In this document: piece after piece, positions 42,761 through 53,296 of the stretch
Layout of the letters: the number at the start of each line of letters is the position of its first letter
Position numbering within the stretch: position 1 is the stretch's first letter
Origin: Nitzschia sp. DOCU1
Lineage: Eukaryota; Bacillariophyta; Bacillariophyceae; Bacillariales; Bacillariaceae
Assembly (NCBI GenBank): GCA_951394045.1
Contig: OX595995.1
Coordinates: 682,001 to 746,000 of the forward strand
DNA: 64,000 bases
Direction: 5' to 3'
The notes under the pieces: model-generated
Seen by the model: only the letters and a program-made list of their open reading frames with translations
Databases searched by the model: none
Told to the model about the DNA's origin: nothing
Position numbers and translations under genes: made by a program

Positions 42761-44209
42761 ATGACAATCACCATGTCATCCGCCAAAACGAGCGTCCGCC
42801 ATTGGCAAGGACTCATCGCCATGAATGCACGTCATCGTCATGTGGGTGGTGGTGGTGGTGCGTCTCGTTGTCTCAGCAGCGTGTCTCCGAAATTCACATC
42901 GCCCTTTACACAATCACGGCGTTTACAATCCATGGTCGCTTCCAGAGAAGAAGAAGAGTATTCGTCCGATGAAGAATCTACTTTTCATAATACTTCCCCC
43001 ATTTACGTGGCAGCCACAAGACAACACGTGGGTAAAACATCCACATCTCTGGCATTGTTAAGTGGACTGCAAAAGCGTTTTGAGCGAGTCGGCTTTATGA
43101 AGCCGGTAGGTCAGCAATCGCTCCGCGTTCAAAACTCGGCGGGCGAGTGGATCAATGTCGATAAAGACGCTGTCTTAGTCAAGGAACACTTTGGATTGGA
43201 TCATTTGCATTTTGAACACACGTCGCCCGTCTTGATTCCCAAAGGATATACTCGTGACTATTTGGATGGAAAGATTCGATTGGAACATCAAGAAGAATTA
43301 GTGCAAGCGGCGTATCGGGCCATTCGATCTACGTCCGACGTGGTCTTGTGCGAAGGAACGGGGCATTGTGCAGTGGGAAGCATTGTTCATGCCTCCAATG
43401 CCCAAGTCGCCAGTTGGCTTGATGCCAAAATGGTACTGGTCGCCAATGGTGGACTGGGAAATACCTTTGATGAACTCGAGTTAAATAAAGTTCTTTGCGA
43501 TAAAGAAGGCGTGGAAGTCGCCGGTGTCATTGTCAACAAGGTCCAGCCGGACAAATTGGAGCAGACACAAGAGTACATTCAAAAAGCACTCGATTTACAT
43601 TGGGGAAATGTTCCCTTGTTGGGATGTGTTCCAGATCGGCCCTTTTTGGGATGTCCGGCTCTGAGTGATTTGGAAGGACTCTTTGGCACGACGTTGATTA
43701 CGGGATCACAGCACCGACTGCGGCATTATCAAGTGCAAGATTTGAACTTGGTGGCCACCTCACGACAAGTCTTTTTGAATACACTCAAAAACAATCCGTC
43801 TCGTACGCTCTATGTCAGTCATGCCTCCCGTACCGACATTTTGTTGGGATTTCTGCAAGATCATCCGACACTCAACAACAACAACAATAACAATACGGTA
43901 GACGCGACAACCGATGCTCATCAAGCGGCACTCATTGTGACGGGAACCGACGAATATCCATTGAGTGATCAAGTCCTAGAGTGGATTCATCAAATGTCCG
44001 ACGACGAGGCAGCTGTGGCTCCACCGGTCATTTGTGCTCCTCATCCTACCAACAAGGTCATGGATATGATTCATCGACACACACCCAAACTCAACAAGGA
44101 AGATGCGCATCGAGCCAACAAGGCTATTGAACATTATGAGCCCTATATTGATTTTGATTTGTTATTGGCGCGAGCGGGGTATGGCATTAAAGAAGCACGA
44201 GCCGTATAA
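42761..44209 (+). CDS. BioD-like P-loop / DRTGG-domain protein, probably organellar
   Basis: 482 residues from the first ATG (the open frame runs 20 codons further, to a TTG). The Arg/Ser-rich, acid-poor first 60 residues look like a mitochondrial presequence. Then comes an AAA_26 (dethiobiotin-synthetase-like) P-loop domain: YVAATRQHVGKTS with the Walker A GKT at 91-93, FMKPVGQQ, CEGTGHCAVGSIVHASNAQVA, LVANGGLGNT and GVIVNKV. Next is a DRTGG-type region (VPLLGCVPDRPFLGCPALSDL), then a C-terminal domain of unknown role. This is the N-terminal architecture of some bacterial phosphotransacetylases, without the PTA catalytic domain. It probably binds a nucleotide or phospho-metabolite and regulates; no substrate can be assigned. 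A run of eight Asn codes in the linker. Confidence 0.8.
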   Translation: MTITMSSAKTSVRHWQGLIAMNARHRHVGGGGGASRCLSSVSPKFTSPFTQSRRLQSMVASREEEEYSSDEESTFHNTSPIYVAATRQHVGKTSTSLALLSGLQKRFERVGFMKPVGQQSLRVQNSAGEWINVDKDAVLVKEHFGLDHLHFEHTSPVLIPKGYTRDYLDGKIRLEHQEELVQAAYRAIRSTSDVVLCEGTGHCAVGSIVHASNAQVASWLDAKMVLVANGGLGNTFDELELNKVLCDKEGVEVAGVIVNKVQPDKLEQTQEYIQKALDLHWGNVPLLGCVPDRPFLGCPALSDLEGLFGTTLITGSQHRLRHYQVQDLNLVATSRQVFLNTLKNNPSRTLYVSHASRTDILLGFLQDHPTLNNNNNNNTVDATTDAHQAALIVTGTDEYPLSDQVLEWIHQMSDDEAAVAPPVICAPHPTNKVMDMIHRHTPKLNKEDAHRANKAIEHYEPYIDFDLLLARAGYGIKEARAV

Positions 44210-44581
44210 AGCGGTGGTGTCTTTTTTTTCTTTTTTCAGATTCAAGAAGGGACCGACACACTGTCAACTACTTTTATTGGAATGATAAATGCACATAGAG
44301 CACATTTTGAGTTGTTTCTTGGTTGTGGAACTAGTGCTAGCAATATAATATGGAACATGTCAGGATGGTTTGGGATACGGAGATCGGTGGTAGGCAAAAG
44401 TCTAGTAGCCTGTCTCGATATCGATGGGGGGGAATGCCAATCGCAAGTGTGCATACTGTACGATACGCACGAAGGTAGTGTTCTCCCGAAAATGTACAGT
44501 AGAATGCAAAACGTTGACTATTGAAGTTTCAACAATCAAACGCTACTAGTCTATTAACGTTTTTAGCTTAGCTTGTTGTTG
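44210..44581. other. Intergenic, convergent gene ends
   Basis: Convergent 3' ends of the BioD-like and VHL/PUB genes; nothing else seen. Confidence 0.4.
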
Positions 44582-45949
44582 TTAATTCATTCCCGTCATT
44601 CGGCCAAACCCCGCTCGACCATATCCATCGGCTCCTTCCGGTTGTTGGTGTTGTTCTATTCTCTTTTTTTCCTTGTCCCGCCATTGAGCAATCAAGTATG
44701 ATAACAAGGCCAACTCTTGAATTCGTTCTCTCGCCAACGGCTTGTCGGCACAACCTAGTTCCGCAAAACCTTGAACTTGGACAAAGCCAACTGCCAATAA
44801 GAGTCCTTTGAGTGGTGAATTCCAAACAGGACCAAATTTGGGGCTGCTGATTCGCAATTGACGATACTTGGTAGTTTCGGGAGCATTGATAATATTGGTC
44901 AAGTATTTTTGAATCAAGTCCATGGTAGGATCCTTCCAGGGCCAAGAGACTCGAGACATGTGTATCAATGTCCACGTAATACCTAGGAGAGGAGTGGTGA
45001 AATACGTTTCGGCGGGAAAGGGCAAAATGGTGTCTTGTACGCCGCAATAATAGGGAGAACTGGATTTGGCAGGAACAATGGAAAATTGGTGTAGACCGGT
45101 ATCAGGATCATCCGGGTTGACTGTAGGAGCTTCTGGTAAAGTGGGAATGACACGATAGGGAACATAATATAGATAAGGAGTAGGACAATCTTGAGCATCA
45201 AGTCCTTCAAAGACCCATGGATGATCAATCCACGTTGTTTGAACCCAGGCATGATTCGGTTTCAACGTTCCCTTGAGAATGTGCTTGCCCTTGTAATCGA
45301 CCCAATATACTTGAATGATTGTATTGGTTTGATTAGTAACGTGCAGATTGACAGCGACCTTGCCTCGAGACGAGTGCGGAATGTAGGGCGGTACGACTTG
45401 GACGCCGTCGTGACGACCCAGGGTGTAAATTCGATAGAGACTGGCTTCCACTTCGTACCATTCGCAAAAGCCTTGCATTCCAGGATGGTGATTTGTCTTG
45501 GCAGTGATGGGAGGCGGAGCCGTTGTTGGAGCACTGGAACTGGATGATGCCGCCGATTGAGATCGCGCCGTCGTCCTGGCTGCCACCGATGCAGATTTGT
45601 TCGAAGCTTTTTTCGGGGGGATCGCTCTAGACTCTTTTTTGACACTGGAAGTTGTTGTCGTATCAAGCTTTTCACTGGAATCGTCATTGGAACCTGTTTC
45701 GATTGGATGCTTCTCGTCGTTTACCTGTTGAACGAGTCGACCCGAGAGTGGGCGAGATTCCGTTTTCTCCATGGGCTCATAGGTCATGACTGGTGCTGCT
45801 GCTAATGGCGGCGACGCTCGATATTCAGGCGGCTCATTCCATCGCTTCCAGAGATCCAAGGCAAACATGATCAAGAGTGCCACGAATATTCGCTCGAATA
45901 ACTTTTCGGTATCCACCGAGGAAAACAACGTAAAGAAGTTTTGGGCCAT
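44582..45949 (-). CDS. Membrane-anchored VHL-beta-like and PUB domain protein
   Basis: 455 residues from ATG at 45949 (the frame opens three codons earlier at TTG). A hydrophobic segment at about 18-36 suggests an N-terminal membrane anchor, followed by a disordered linker with Ala/Ser runs. Residues about 197-265 resemble the von Hippel-Lindau beta domain: VAVNLHVTNQTNTIIQVYWV, then a D-Y-x-G-K core and HPWVFEG. Residues about 343-420 resemble a PUB/PUG domain (LIQKYLTNIINAPETTKYRQ, then RISSPKFGPVW and LKGLLLAVGF), which in other proteins binds the C-terminus of the AAA ATPase p97/Cdc48. The combination points to a ubiquitin/Cdc48 adaptor at a membrane, possibly ER-associated degradation. 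Domain calls are from motif likeness. Confidence 0.7.
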   Translation of the reverse strand: MAQNFFTLFSSVDTEKLFERIFVALLIMFALDLWKRWNEPPEYRASPPLAAAPVMTYEPMEKTESRPLSGRLVQQVNDEKHPIETGSNDDSSEKLDTTTTSSVKKESRAIPPKKASNKSASVAARTTARSQSAASSSSSAPTTAPPPITAKTNHHPGMQGFCEWYEVEASLYRIYTLGRHDGVQVVPPYIPHSSRGKVAVNLHVTNQTNTIIQVYWVDYKGKHILKGTLKPNHAWVQTTWIDHPWVFEGLDAQDCPTPYLYYVPYRVIPTLPEAPTVNPDDPDTGLHQFSIVPAKSSSPYYCGVQDTILPFPAETYFTTPLLGITWTLIHMSRVSWPWKDPTMDLIQKYLTNIINAPETTKYRQLRISSPKFGPVWNSPLKGLLLAVGFVQVQGFAELGCADKPLARERIQELALLSYLIAQWRDKEKKRIEQHQQPEGADGYGRAGFGRMTGMN

Positions 45950-46832
45950 TTTTGTCAAACTTTACGCGTAACAATGCGACAGCGAAATTCAGAGGCAAAA
46001 CAATCGTCGTTCAACGGGAACAGCAATCAATCTCGAGGAGCTTTTTCTTGCAGCAACAGAGAGGTGGTGGCGAGTAAAAGCAACCTATTGTGCCTTGTGT
46101 GCTATGCTGTGTGTCAAAGGGCGACAATCACAATGGACAAATAAGAGTGATGGGAGGTCGACTCAAAAAGACATCGTCGTCCCCGCCGATCGTTCGAATG
46201 GATCGTCAGCCGTGCTCGCGCGCGCGTGCCACAGCCGCAAGTTGGACCGATTCGCATCGAAATTTTGTGAACGGGAATGATCCATAGCAAAAATAGAGTA
46301 CCGCTAGCTAGAGTAGAGCTAGGTTGACTTGGTGCCTCTTCAGCAGGGAAAAGAAAGAAATCAACCAGTAGCATTGGCCTCGATGACTCCTACACTTGGA
46401 CGGAACAAGGAGGCTCCTTCATTGGCGGGTGCTTACCTAGCCGTATTCGATAGTACTAGCAGCCAGCAGGAAGCAAGAACACGGTTGTTATGAATGTCTG
46501 CCTGCATGCGCCATGAGGCTGAGACTGAGACTGCCACAAAGAAGTAGGCAAAAGAAAACAATGTCATGAGCTTGGAAACTCATAGTGAATCAAACACCAC
46601 CATTTGAAACCAAGGCTTTTCATCCCACCCCGCTTGGGGGGACTACCACTATTATACGCTGTACTATTATTCGCTGTTTCACAAGTAACGGGGGTCTATG
46701 TATGTTTTTTGTGTTTTTGTTCGATATTTAGTAAGGTGTTCGTCCAACAGAAACCAGGTCAATGAATGAAAAGCGAGGCTGCAACATGAAACTCCATCAT
46801 GAGCATCACCAGGAGCGAGTAGTACCCTTGCT
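45950..46832. other. Intergenic, no gene seen
   Basis: No credible coding frame, RNA or repeat. Confidence 0.4.
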
Positions 46833-47309
46833 TTACTCGCAGTTAGTCCATCCGATTTTGAAATCGTTGTACGAGCTGAGATAGGTGCCGGTGTGATTAG
46901 AATCTTCAGTTTCCTGTACTTTGAGCATGATCTCTGCCTTCGGTCCATCCAAGACATCCAATGTGGTCACATAAATGTGGAGCTTAAACTTGTCCCCATG
47001 GACTTGGTCGTTGGTGAAGTCGAGGGCACAGTCTTCAGCAGCTGATTGTGTGAACTGTGATCCTGCAACCAACTTCATTCCATCCTCCGTGACTGAGCAC
47101 TTGGAGAAAACGTCTTTTGGATTGCCACCGCCACCGCCACCGCCAAGACGTCGCCGGCGATCCGTTTTTGCAGTGAAATCACACTCAACCTTGTAGAGAC
47201 TTGTTCCGCACTGCTTAATATCTGAAACCGATCCTTTTATGTCCTCTCCTCCTCCTCCTCCTCCTGCATATACAGTACTGAGGAGGGCAAGGTAGAGCCA
47301 GAGCTTCAT
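46833..47309 (-). CDS. Small secreted Gly-rich, Cys-containing protein
   Basis: 158 residues from ATG. Signal peptide MKLWLYLALLSTVYA followed by a Gly run; a second Gly-rich stretch follows RRRRLGG, which could be a processing site. Five cysteines lie in the mature part (CGTSLYKVEC, SKCSV, EDCAL, WTNC at the C-terminus), compatible with disulfides. No family is recognised. Predicted exported to the wall or medium. Confidence 0.65.
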   Translation of the reverse strand: MKLWLYLALLSTVYAGGGGGGEDIKGSVSDIKQCGTSLYKVECDFTAKTDRRRRLGGGGGGGNPKDVFSKCSVTEDGMKLVAGSQFTQSAAEDCALDFTNDQVHGDKFKLHIYVTTLDVLDGPKAEIMLKVQETEDSNHTGTYLSSYNDFKIGWTNCE

Positions 47310-48152
47310 CGTGGTGTTTTCTTAGGGATTGGGGGTCGTGTGACTTTGTGATCTTTGGGTAGGTTGTTAAATTCCTGCGAATTTTTTTATGAGTCTGGCA
47401 ACAACAGCATGAAATGCTTGCAAACAACCTGTTGCTGTCGATATTTGACTTCTCTTCGACATTAATGAAAAAAGAGTTCTCATACCCAAGCGCCACGGAA
47501 CATCACGGTGTTATTAATACCCATGCAGTCGTTTGAGAAGTTTGTTCTTCTGTGTCGTTCGACGAAGGTATGTTACTGTAGTGGCCGCAGCAGCGAAACG
47601 ATGTGGCCCACCGAAAACAACTCTGCACGACTGACTCTCTACTAGTAGTAGTGCAAATAGTAGCGGCTGCTACTAGTAGGATCGGGGTTCTCTTATGAGG
47701 CTCAAACGCTCAAATAAAAATTGTGACGCCGTCGGATGGCCTCTTCTGGTTTCGCCTTTTTCGCCAAATTCACGACTCACATGCCTCTTGCTCATTTATA
47801 CTTCTCAATGAAAACGAACGACACACCGTCTCATTCATTGAGAATCCATCAACAATTACTACTTGTTCATTCGTGACAACGAATCATTCGTGATTCTTGA
47901 GGCTGTGACAATAGGCCTACATGAGTTTTGCGGTGGTTCTCATTTCCCTTCTTTACCCCAAAGGATGGAAGTTCGGCGTCATCCTCTATCAGCACGTTTG
48001 CTCATTCGGAAGCAACGGGTGGACAGGTAGTATTCGTGCTGTTACGATGTCTTCTCTACGGCTATAGCTATGCCATTGATTTGAGAGATAAAGTAATGCT
48101 GCTGCACGTTCCCGAACTTCGGCCATCATGGTCAAAACCAGACACGAGATCT
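47310..48152. other. Intergenic with repeated palindrome
   Basis: CTACTAGTAGT at 47639-47649 and CTACTAGTAG at 47670-47679. A 144-codon plus-strand frame at 47928-48359 is not supported by domains and is crossed by the element at 48161-48202. Confidence 0.5.
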
Positions 48153-48160
48153 GTGTTCGA

Positions 48161-48202
48161 CAGGGGTCAATTGTTCGCAACGTCCCCCACAATTGACCCC
48201 TG
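48161..48202. mobile_element. 42-bp hAT-like miniature element with 8-bp target duplication
   Basis: Perfect 14-bp terminal inverted repeats, CAGGGGTCAATTGT at 48161-48174 and its complement at 48189-48202, enclose only 14 bp. The element is flanked by exact 8-bp direct repeats GTGTTCGA at 48153-48160 and 48203-48210. CAGGGG ends plus an 8-bp duplication are the hallmarks of hAT transposons. No transposase, so non-autonomous and extremely short. Confidence 0.8.
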
Positions 48203-48462
48203 GTGTTCGATGGATTGCGAGAGGATACGTCAGCGTTTACACGTCACGTGTCTGTCTGTCGCCCTGCGCGCGTGCCGGACGGCGGCAAGTTCCATTTCAC
48301 GTTTCCCCCGTCATCGCGATCGTTGGGGGCTTCCTCTCTTCGTCATCGTGAGATGGTGACTGAGTGACGCTGTTGGGTGTGGCGTTGGAGGCGTTACTAT
48401 TGCACATTCTGCAGCCTTTGCCTATTCGACGCAACCGCTTTTCAGATAAGAAAGCTCGAGAA

Positions 48463-48954
48463 ATGATTATGAAGGCTCCGATCTTTGTCTACGGTACACT
48501 TTGTAGCCCTCAAGTGGTGGAAATTCTCTTGGGACGCAGTCTCGGGGGCATCTCCATGCCGAAAGCCCGACTCCAAGGATATGCGCGGTACCCCGTCCGC
48601 AACTACGTCTTTCCAGGCACCATTCCAACGCCAGATCAACCCAACAACATTGTCGATGGATTCTTGTTGGAAAATTTGACCGACCGGGAGCGCAAGTTGC
48701 TGGATTTTTTCGAAGGCGACGAGTACGACCGAGAGATTGTGCAGGTGTTGCTTGGCGACAACCAAAAAGAAGACGCCACTGTGCCAGCACAAATCTACAT
48801 CTGGAAGTCACATTTGATTAAGGAACTGGAGTTAGATCGACTGTGGTCGTATGAAAGTTTTCTCAAGGACCATCTGGAGTGGTACCTGGAAAATACAGTC
48901 CGTCCCTGTCGCAAAGAAATGGAACTGTTAGGCATGACGAAGGAGGAGGAGTGA
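48463..48954 (+). CDS. Gamma-glutamylcyclotransferase-like (AIG2 family) protein
   Basis: 163 residues from ATG at 48463 (the open frame begins 33 codons earlier, at a GTG). Characteristic FVYGTLCSPQVVEILLGR near the N-terminus, which fits the cyclotransferase glycine motif, then LQGYARYPV, and EGDEYDRE where the conserved glutamate is expected. The family converts gamma-glutamyl peptides or amines to 5-oxoproline; some members act on other amide substrates. It is cytosolic, with no targeting signal in this start. If the upstream extension were used it would add a Leu-rich segment, which I do not favour without an ATG. Confidence 0.8.
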   Translation: MIMKAPIFVYGTLCSPQVVEILLGRSLGGISMPKARLQGYARYPVRNYVFPGTIPTPDQPNNIVDGFLLENLTDRERKLLDFFEGDEYDREIVQVLLGDNQKEDATVPAQIYIWKSHLIKELELDRLWSYESFLKDHLEWYLENTVRPCRKEMELLGMTKEEE

Positions 48955-49858
48955 TGAAGATAGCCTCGGCATTTCCTCGGGACTTTGGGGCGTTTTACTG
49001 GCGGGGATTCGTTTCAGGCCTGGCTATGCGTCGGATGCTATGCGCCTCCAGCCGTTGTGAGGATGCAAGTAGGTTTCTTCCCATCACCCCCCGCGATTTC
49101 GGCGACCTTTACCTGGGCATCAGAGGACGAAGCACCGCCCGAAAATCAGACTAGAACCGCAAGGCTTTGGCGGTGGGTCCTATCGGTTTCGTCGATGGAT
49201 GCCGAAACCTCCACGACGACGATGACGAGCCAGGCTGCATTCCAGCTCTGTCGCTCATTCTGTTGGCAGGTGAATGCACAGCAATTCCTGCTGCGATAGA
49301 GCGGCCGGTGATACCTGCAAGTTTGGTAGAAACGGATCACCCTGTATGCTAGAATAAGGCGTGACAATAACAGAGAGATAAAGGGGGACTCTTATCCAGC
49401 TGGCGTCGAAAGGGCCATTCGACATTTCGATTTCGCGCACGAATGGTGCTTTTGGCACCTGCATTGACACTACTAGCTCACCGTAACAACTGCTAGCATA
49501 GACAAACTCAATTCTTTGGGTGGCAACGTATACTTTGATTCAGAGCCGACATGGACCGCGGGTAGAACGGACGAAGGGCAAAATGGAATCACAACGCAGG
49601 TGGGAAACTGGAGTAATTCTCACAACTCTCTCATGACTAAAAGGTTGGAATACAAACAGATAAACTTGTTCAACTATTCTATTTTCCATCAATTGCCAGA
49701 ACGTACACGCCCAGCAACAACAGCAACAACCATTGTACTCCAGATGACCACAACATTTGAATGATTCTCGTCCACACTAGCGCCCTGGACTCGTTCTCGA
49801 CTAAAACTCCAACGAACCAATGTATCAAGACACCCCTGAACCGTTTTTTACTCCACTC
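48955..49858. other. Intergenic; right part is duplicated
   Basis: No gene. From about 49560 the sequence is matched, diverged, from about 52090, so the flank was copied together with the small secreted-protein gene. Confidence 0.6.
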
Positions 49859-50370
49859 TTACAATGCAATGGCAACAAACCCCGCCGCAATGGCGAAAAG
49901 AATCATTGACGGCGCAAACAAAGCGGAGGACGATTCCTCCGCCGGGGCAACGGGGGCAGCGGTTGGTGGATCAGCAGCGGGGGCAAGATAAGGATATTCA
50001 GAGGGCGGACATTTGGCACCTCCTGTCGAAAATGTAGAGGTCCAATCGATTGACCAGTACTGTCCGGTAATCTACATGGTAGAATCATCCATGAAACGAT
50101 GAGTGTATTGGCGAATCGTAGTTTTCGTCCAAAAGCCCTGATGAAAAGACTCACCTTGCAACGCCCATTGATAATATTCACAACACATCCTCCTCCTTGT
50201 GTAACATTCAAAGAGCAGCAATCACCTTCAAACCTGGAGGCCTCAATGACCGTATCGCAATTGGTAGCAATTTCGTCGGCAAGTTCAAAGTTCTCCACCC
50301 TGACATCCTGACTCCTGGAGACAGCTACCAAGGTGGACAAGATCAACAAGAGCTTGAGCGGCGAGAACAT
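49859..50370 (-). CDS. Small secreted protein with hydrophobic C-terminus, two exons
   Basis: Exon 1 50370-50155 (ATG), GT-AG intron 50154-50072 (GTGAGT...ATGTAG, 83 bp), exon 2 50071-49859; both exons are phase 0, total 142 residues. Signal peptide KLLLILSTLVAVSRSQ; mature domain with CDTVIEASR, CCSLNV, GGGCVVN, GRCK and GAKCPPSEYPYLAP; then a Pro/Ala/Glu stalk and a hydrophobic C-terminal segment (SMILFAIAAGFVAIAL), the layout of a GPI-anchored precursor. Six cysteines in the mature part. No family recognised. Splicing is needed: reading through the intron gives an unrelated basic tail. A broken copy is at 52381-52923. Confidence 0.75.
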
Positions 50371-51059
50371 TATTGTTGTAAACTTTAAGAGAGAGCTATT
50401 CAATCAACTATATAATTGCTCCGGTAGAGAGACTTTTTGGAATTGCAATGGTGGTGTCATCCGAGAGCAGCAGTCCGTAACGCACCGCCGCCATGGCGAT
50501 CTTGCCAAAAAGGAGAGAGATCGTTCGTATGATATCGTGCACACATCCCATCATCTTCCGCATGGGGTCGTTTGTGACCATAACGTCAGCGTTAAATTTC
50601 TGCCGCGCGTGTCGGCCAGTTGTCTACGACTCGCACGATTCCATTTTTCAAAAAAGGGAAAGTGGCGAAGACGACTTTTGAATTCCATCACCATCATGAC
50701 CCCCTCCGAACGGGTGCCGCATTTGTATTAACATTATCATAGAGTGAGTCAGGCTATGTCAAGTTCCGTCACCCAACAAAAAACAGCGATTCAGCAATGA
50801 TAGGATGCGACTTTCTATACGGAAGAACGGCTCCATATTCGGTAAAGCATAATGCCACCCCGTCGAGACTCCACGGCCAGGGAGAGACGAGCGTCTGCAG
50901 TGGCCTCGTCGCCCGCGACGCTTCGAGCATTTTGTGTACAATGGTTGTAGGCGCAACCCTACATAATCTCGTTGTTCACTCGAAATGAAGCATCCATGGA
51001 ACTCTGGTGGATTGTAATGACGGGGGGTCGTTAGTAGTCCTTCAATCTCCAACGAAGGC
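50371..51059. other. Intergenic, no gene seen
   Basis: Promoter of the secreted-protein gene on its left side; otherwise empty. Confidence 0.4.
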
Positions 51060-52056
51060 ATGGCTGCTTCTACCACAACTACGATGTTACAGATTTATTG
51101 GATCAACTTGGAGGCATCGGTAGATCGCCGAAGAATCACGGAAGCCCAGTTTGCAAACTTGTCCCACAAGCTGACTCGCGTGGTGGCACATGATGTGGCC
51201 CGTGTCCAGTCTCTGCTGGATCAAAATCGATTGCGACTGGAAAACAATCCAGTCGACTGGCTTCAATAAGTTTGCCTTCCTGCCTACTGGAATTTCTCGA
51301 CACGCTTCCCCGCTATGATTTCTTTCTTTTCAAGGACAATTATCAACGAATAGCGGGCTTTCCGTGGAGTACGTTTGTCGAGAAGAAAGGCGATGCTGTC
51401 ATTGCAGGCTCAGCACTTCTTCAAGCCATGGACGAATCCTTGCTCAAAAGCTTTGATCAACCCAAACGTCAAGCGTTTCGCCTTGGATTACTGAATTGTT
51501 TCAGCCGCATCGCCGATTCTAGTCCCTTTTCTGGAAATGTACTTTGCATGGATGGATGCTAAATTCGCTGGTTGGTTCTTTGCGCAGATTTTGATCCCCG
51601 ATTTTACTATGCGGCGCAATGAATGGGGCAAGGAATGGAATCCTGACAAGCCTTCTTGTTACTTAGTGCCGGTCGTTTCCAAACACCAAGACACACGACA
51701 AATCGAAACAAACGAGTAGTTTTGGTAACAAAACGTGGACCGAATTGGGCTTTCAAACGTTGACCATGTTCCGTCGGACGGAGAACAAGTTTGGCGTATG
51801 GATGGCACGATCACAGCGATGGAACGACTTGATTATGGGGAGACCGCTGCCTGTCATTGAGCAAACATGTCGGGTCGCCCCGTCCCGTGTCCGAAGGTTT
51901 TCATTAGAAGAATGTGTGAACAAGGTAGTGTCAGCCCAATCCAAGGCCGAAGCTACCGTCAAACAGCGTCTGGGAGAAATCCGCCTGGACCAAAGGCGAA
52001 AAAAGGAACTTGCTCTGCCGCACAGGAAGTGTCAGAATCAACATTCTAGTAGCTAG
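51060..52056 (+). pseudogene. Frame-shifted glycosyltransferase family 25-like gene
   Basis: The first 60 residues contain LQIYWINLEASVDRRRI...FANL, like the start of family 25 (LPS/procollagen-type) transferases, and then stop. Similarity-like segments continue in three other frames: CLLEFLDTLPRYDFFLFKD (51272), YFAWMDAKFAGWFFAQILIP (51537) and a basic C-terminal segment (51745). With at least three frame changes in 1 kb and no splice sites that join them cleanly, it is most likely a pseudogene. The family label is tentative; the latter segments are not recognisable. Confidence 0.55.
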
Positions 52057-52380
52057 CTAGCAAGTAGTGGGAGGTGCTTGGTGCTTGGCAAAATGGAATA
52101 GCGAACGACGTAAGGTGGGAAGCGCGCAGTCCTCAGAACTCTCTCATGACTTAAAGTCGGTATACAATACAAACAGATAAGCTTGTTCAGCTATTCTCTA
52201 TTGCATTGATTGCCAGAACGCACGTGTGCGATTTCTTAACGCGCAGCAACAACCATTGCACTCCAGCTGACCACAACATTTGAATGGTTTTCGTCCACAC
52301 TAGCGCCCTCGACTCGTTCTCGTTTGGACCTTCAACGAACCAATGCATCAACACACCCCTGAGCCTTTTTTACTCCACTC

Positions 52381-52923
52381 TTACAATGCAATTGCAACAA
52401 CCCCCGCCGTAATTGCGACAAGAATCATTGACGGCGCAAACAAAGCTGAGGAAGAATCCTCTGTCGAAACAGCGGTTGGTGGATCAGTAGCGGAATCCTC
52501 CGTTGTGGCAACTGGAGCAGGGGTTGCTGCTGGATCAGCAGCGGGGGCAAGATAAGGATATTCAGAGGGCGGACATCTGACACCTCCTGCCTAAAATGTA
52601 GAGGTCCAATCGATTGACCAGTACTGTCCGGTAATCTACATGGTAGAATCATCCATGAAACGATGAGTGTATTTGCGAATCCCATTTTCCAAGCCTAAGA
52701 CTCACCTTGCAACGCCCGTTGACAATATTCAAAACGCATCCACCTCCTTGTGTAACATTCAAAGAGCAGCAATCACCATCAAACCTGGATATACTTCAAT
52801 GACCGTATCGCAATTGGTGGCAATTTCGTCGGAAAGTTCAAAGTTCTCCACCCTGACATTCTGACTCCTGGAGACAGCTACCAAGGTGGACAAGATCAAC
52901 AAGAGCTTGAGCGGCGACAACAT
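52381..52923 (-). pseudogene. Broken paralog of the small secreted protein
   Basis: Same two-exon layout as 49859-50370, from ATG at 52923 to TAA at 52381-52383, with a longer Thr/Ala/Glu stalk. Two lesions disable it: two extra bases in exon 1 (GAAGTATATCCAGG versus GAGGCCTCCAGG) shift the frame to an early stop, and the exon-2 sequence TTTTAG replaces TTTTCG, a nonsense change. The splice donor (GTGAGT) and acceptor are kept. The hydrophobic C-terminal segment is still encoded. Confidence 0.8.
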
Positions 52924-53296
52924 ACTGTTGCAATGAATATAGTTCGAGAGAGATATATGAACAAATGATTGCTTCGGCAGAGAAACTTTTTAGAATTGCG
53001 AATGAAGGCGGTGTCATCTCGGCACGAAGTCGTAACGCACCGACATCGCGATCTTTTAAGTACCTTCAGTCACAGGAGTCAATTAAGGGAGAACGTCGCT
53101 TTTGGGGGGTCGCCTACCCACAAACTGGAGCAAAAGCTAGTTCATCTAACTCTAGAGGTCTCAGGGTTCAAGTTGTAAGACTCTGCCTACGGGCTGTTGC
53201 AAGGGTTCCACACTCAATGTATCGCAATTGCTTCCGCAAAAGAGAGAGTAGGTCATGGGCTCCCTGTTGTTGGTTGTCTTTCAATTCGTCGGACTC

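Noticed and set aside
42361..42972. 203-residue frame upstream of the BioD-like gene
   Set aside because: It overlaps the real gene in another frame and the duplicated noncoding flank; no domain.
47928..48359. 143-residue plus-strand frame
   Set aside because: No domain, atypical composition, and interrupted in meaning by the miniature hAT-like insertion at 48161.
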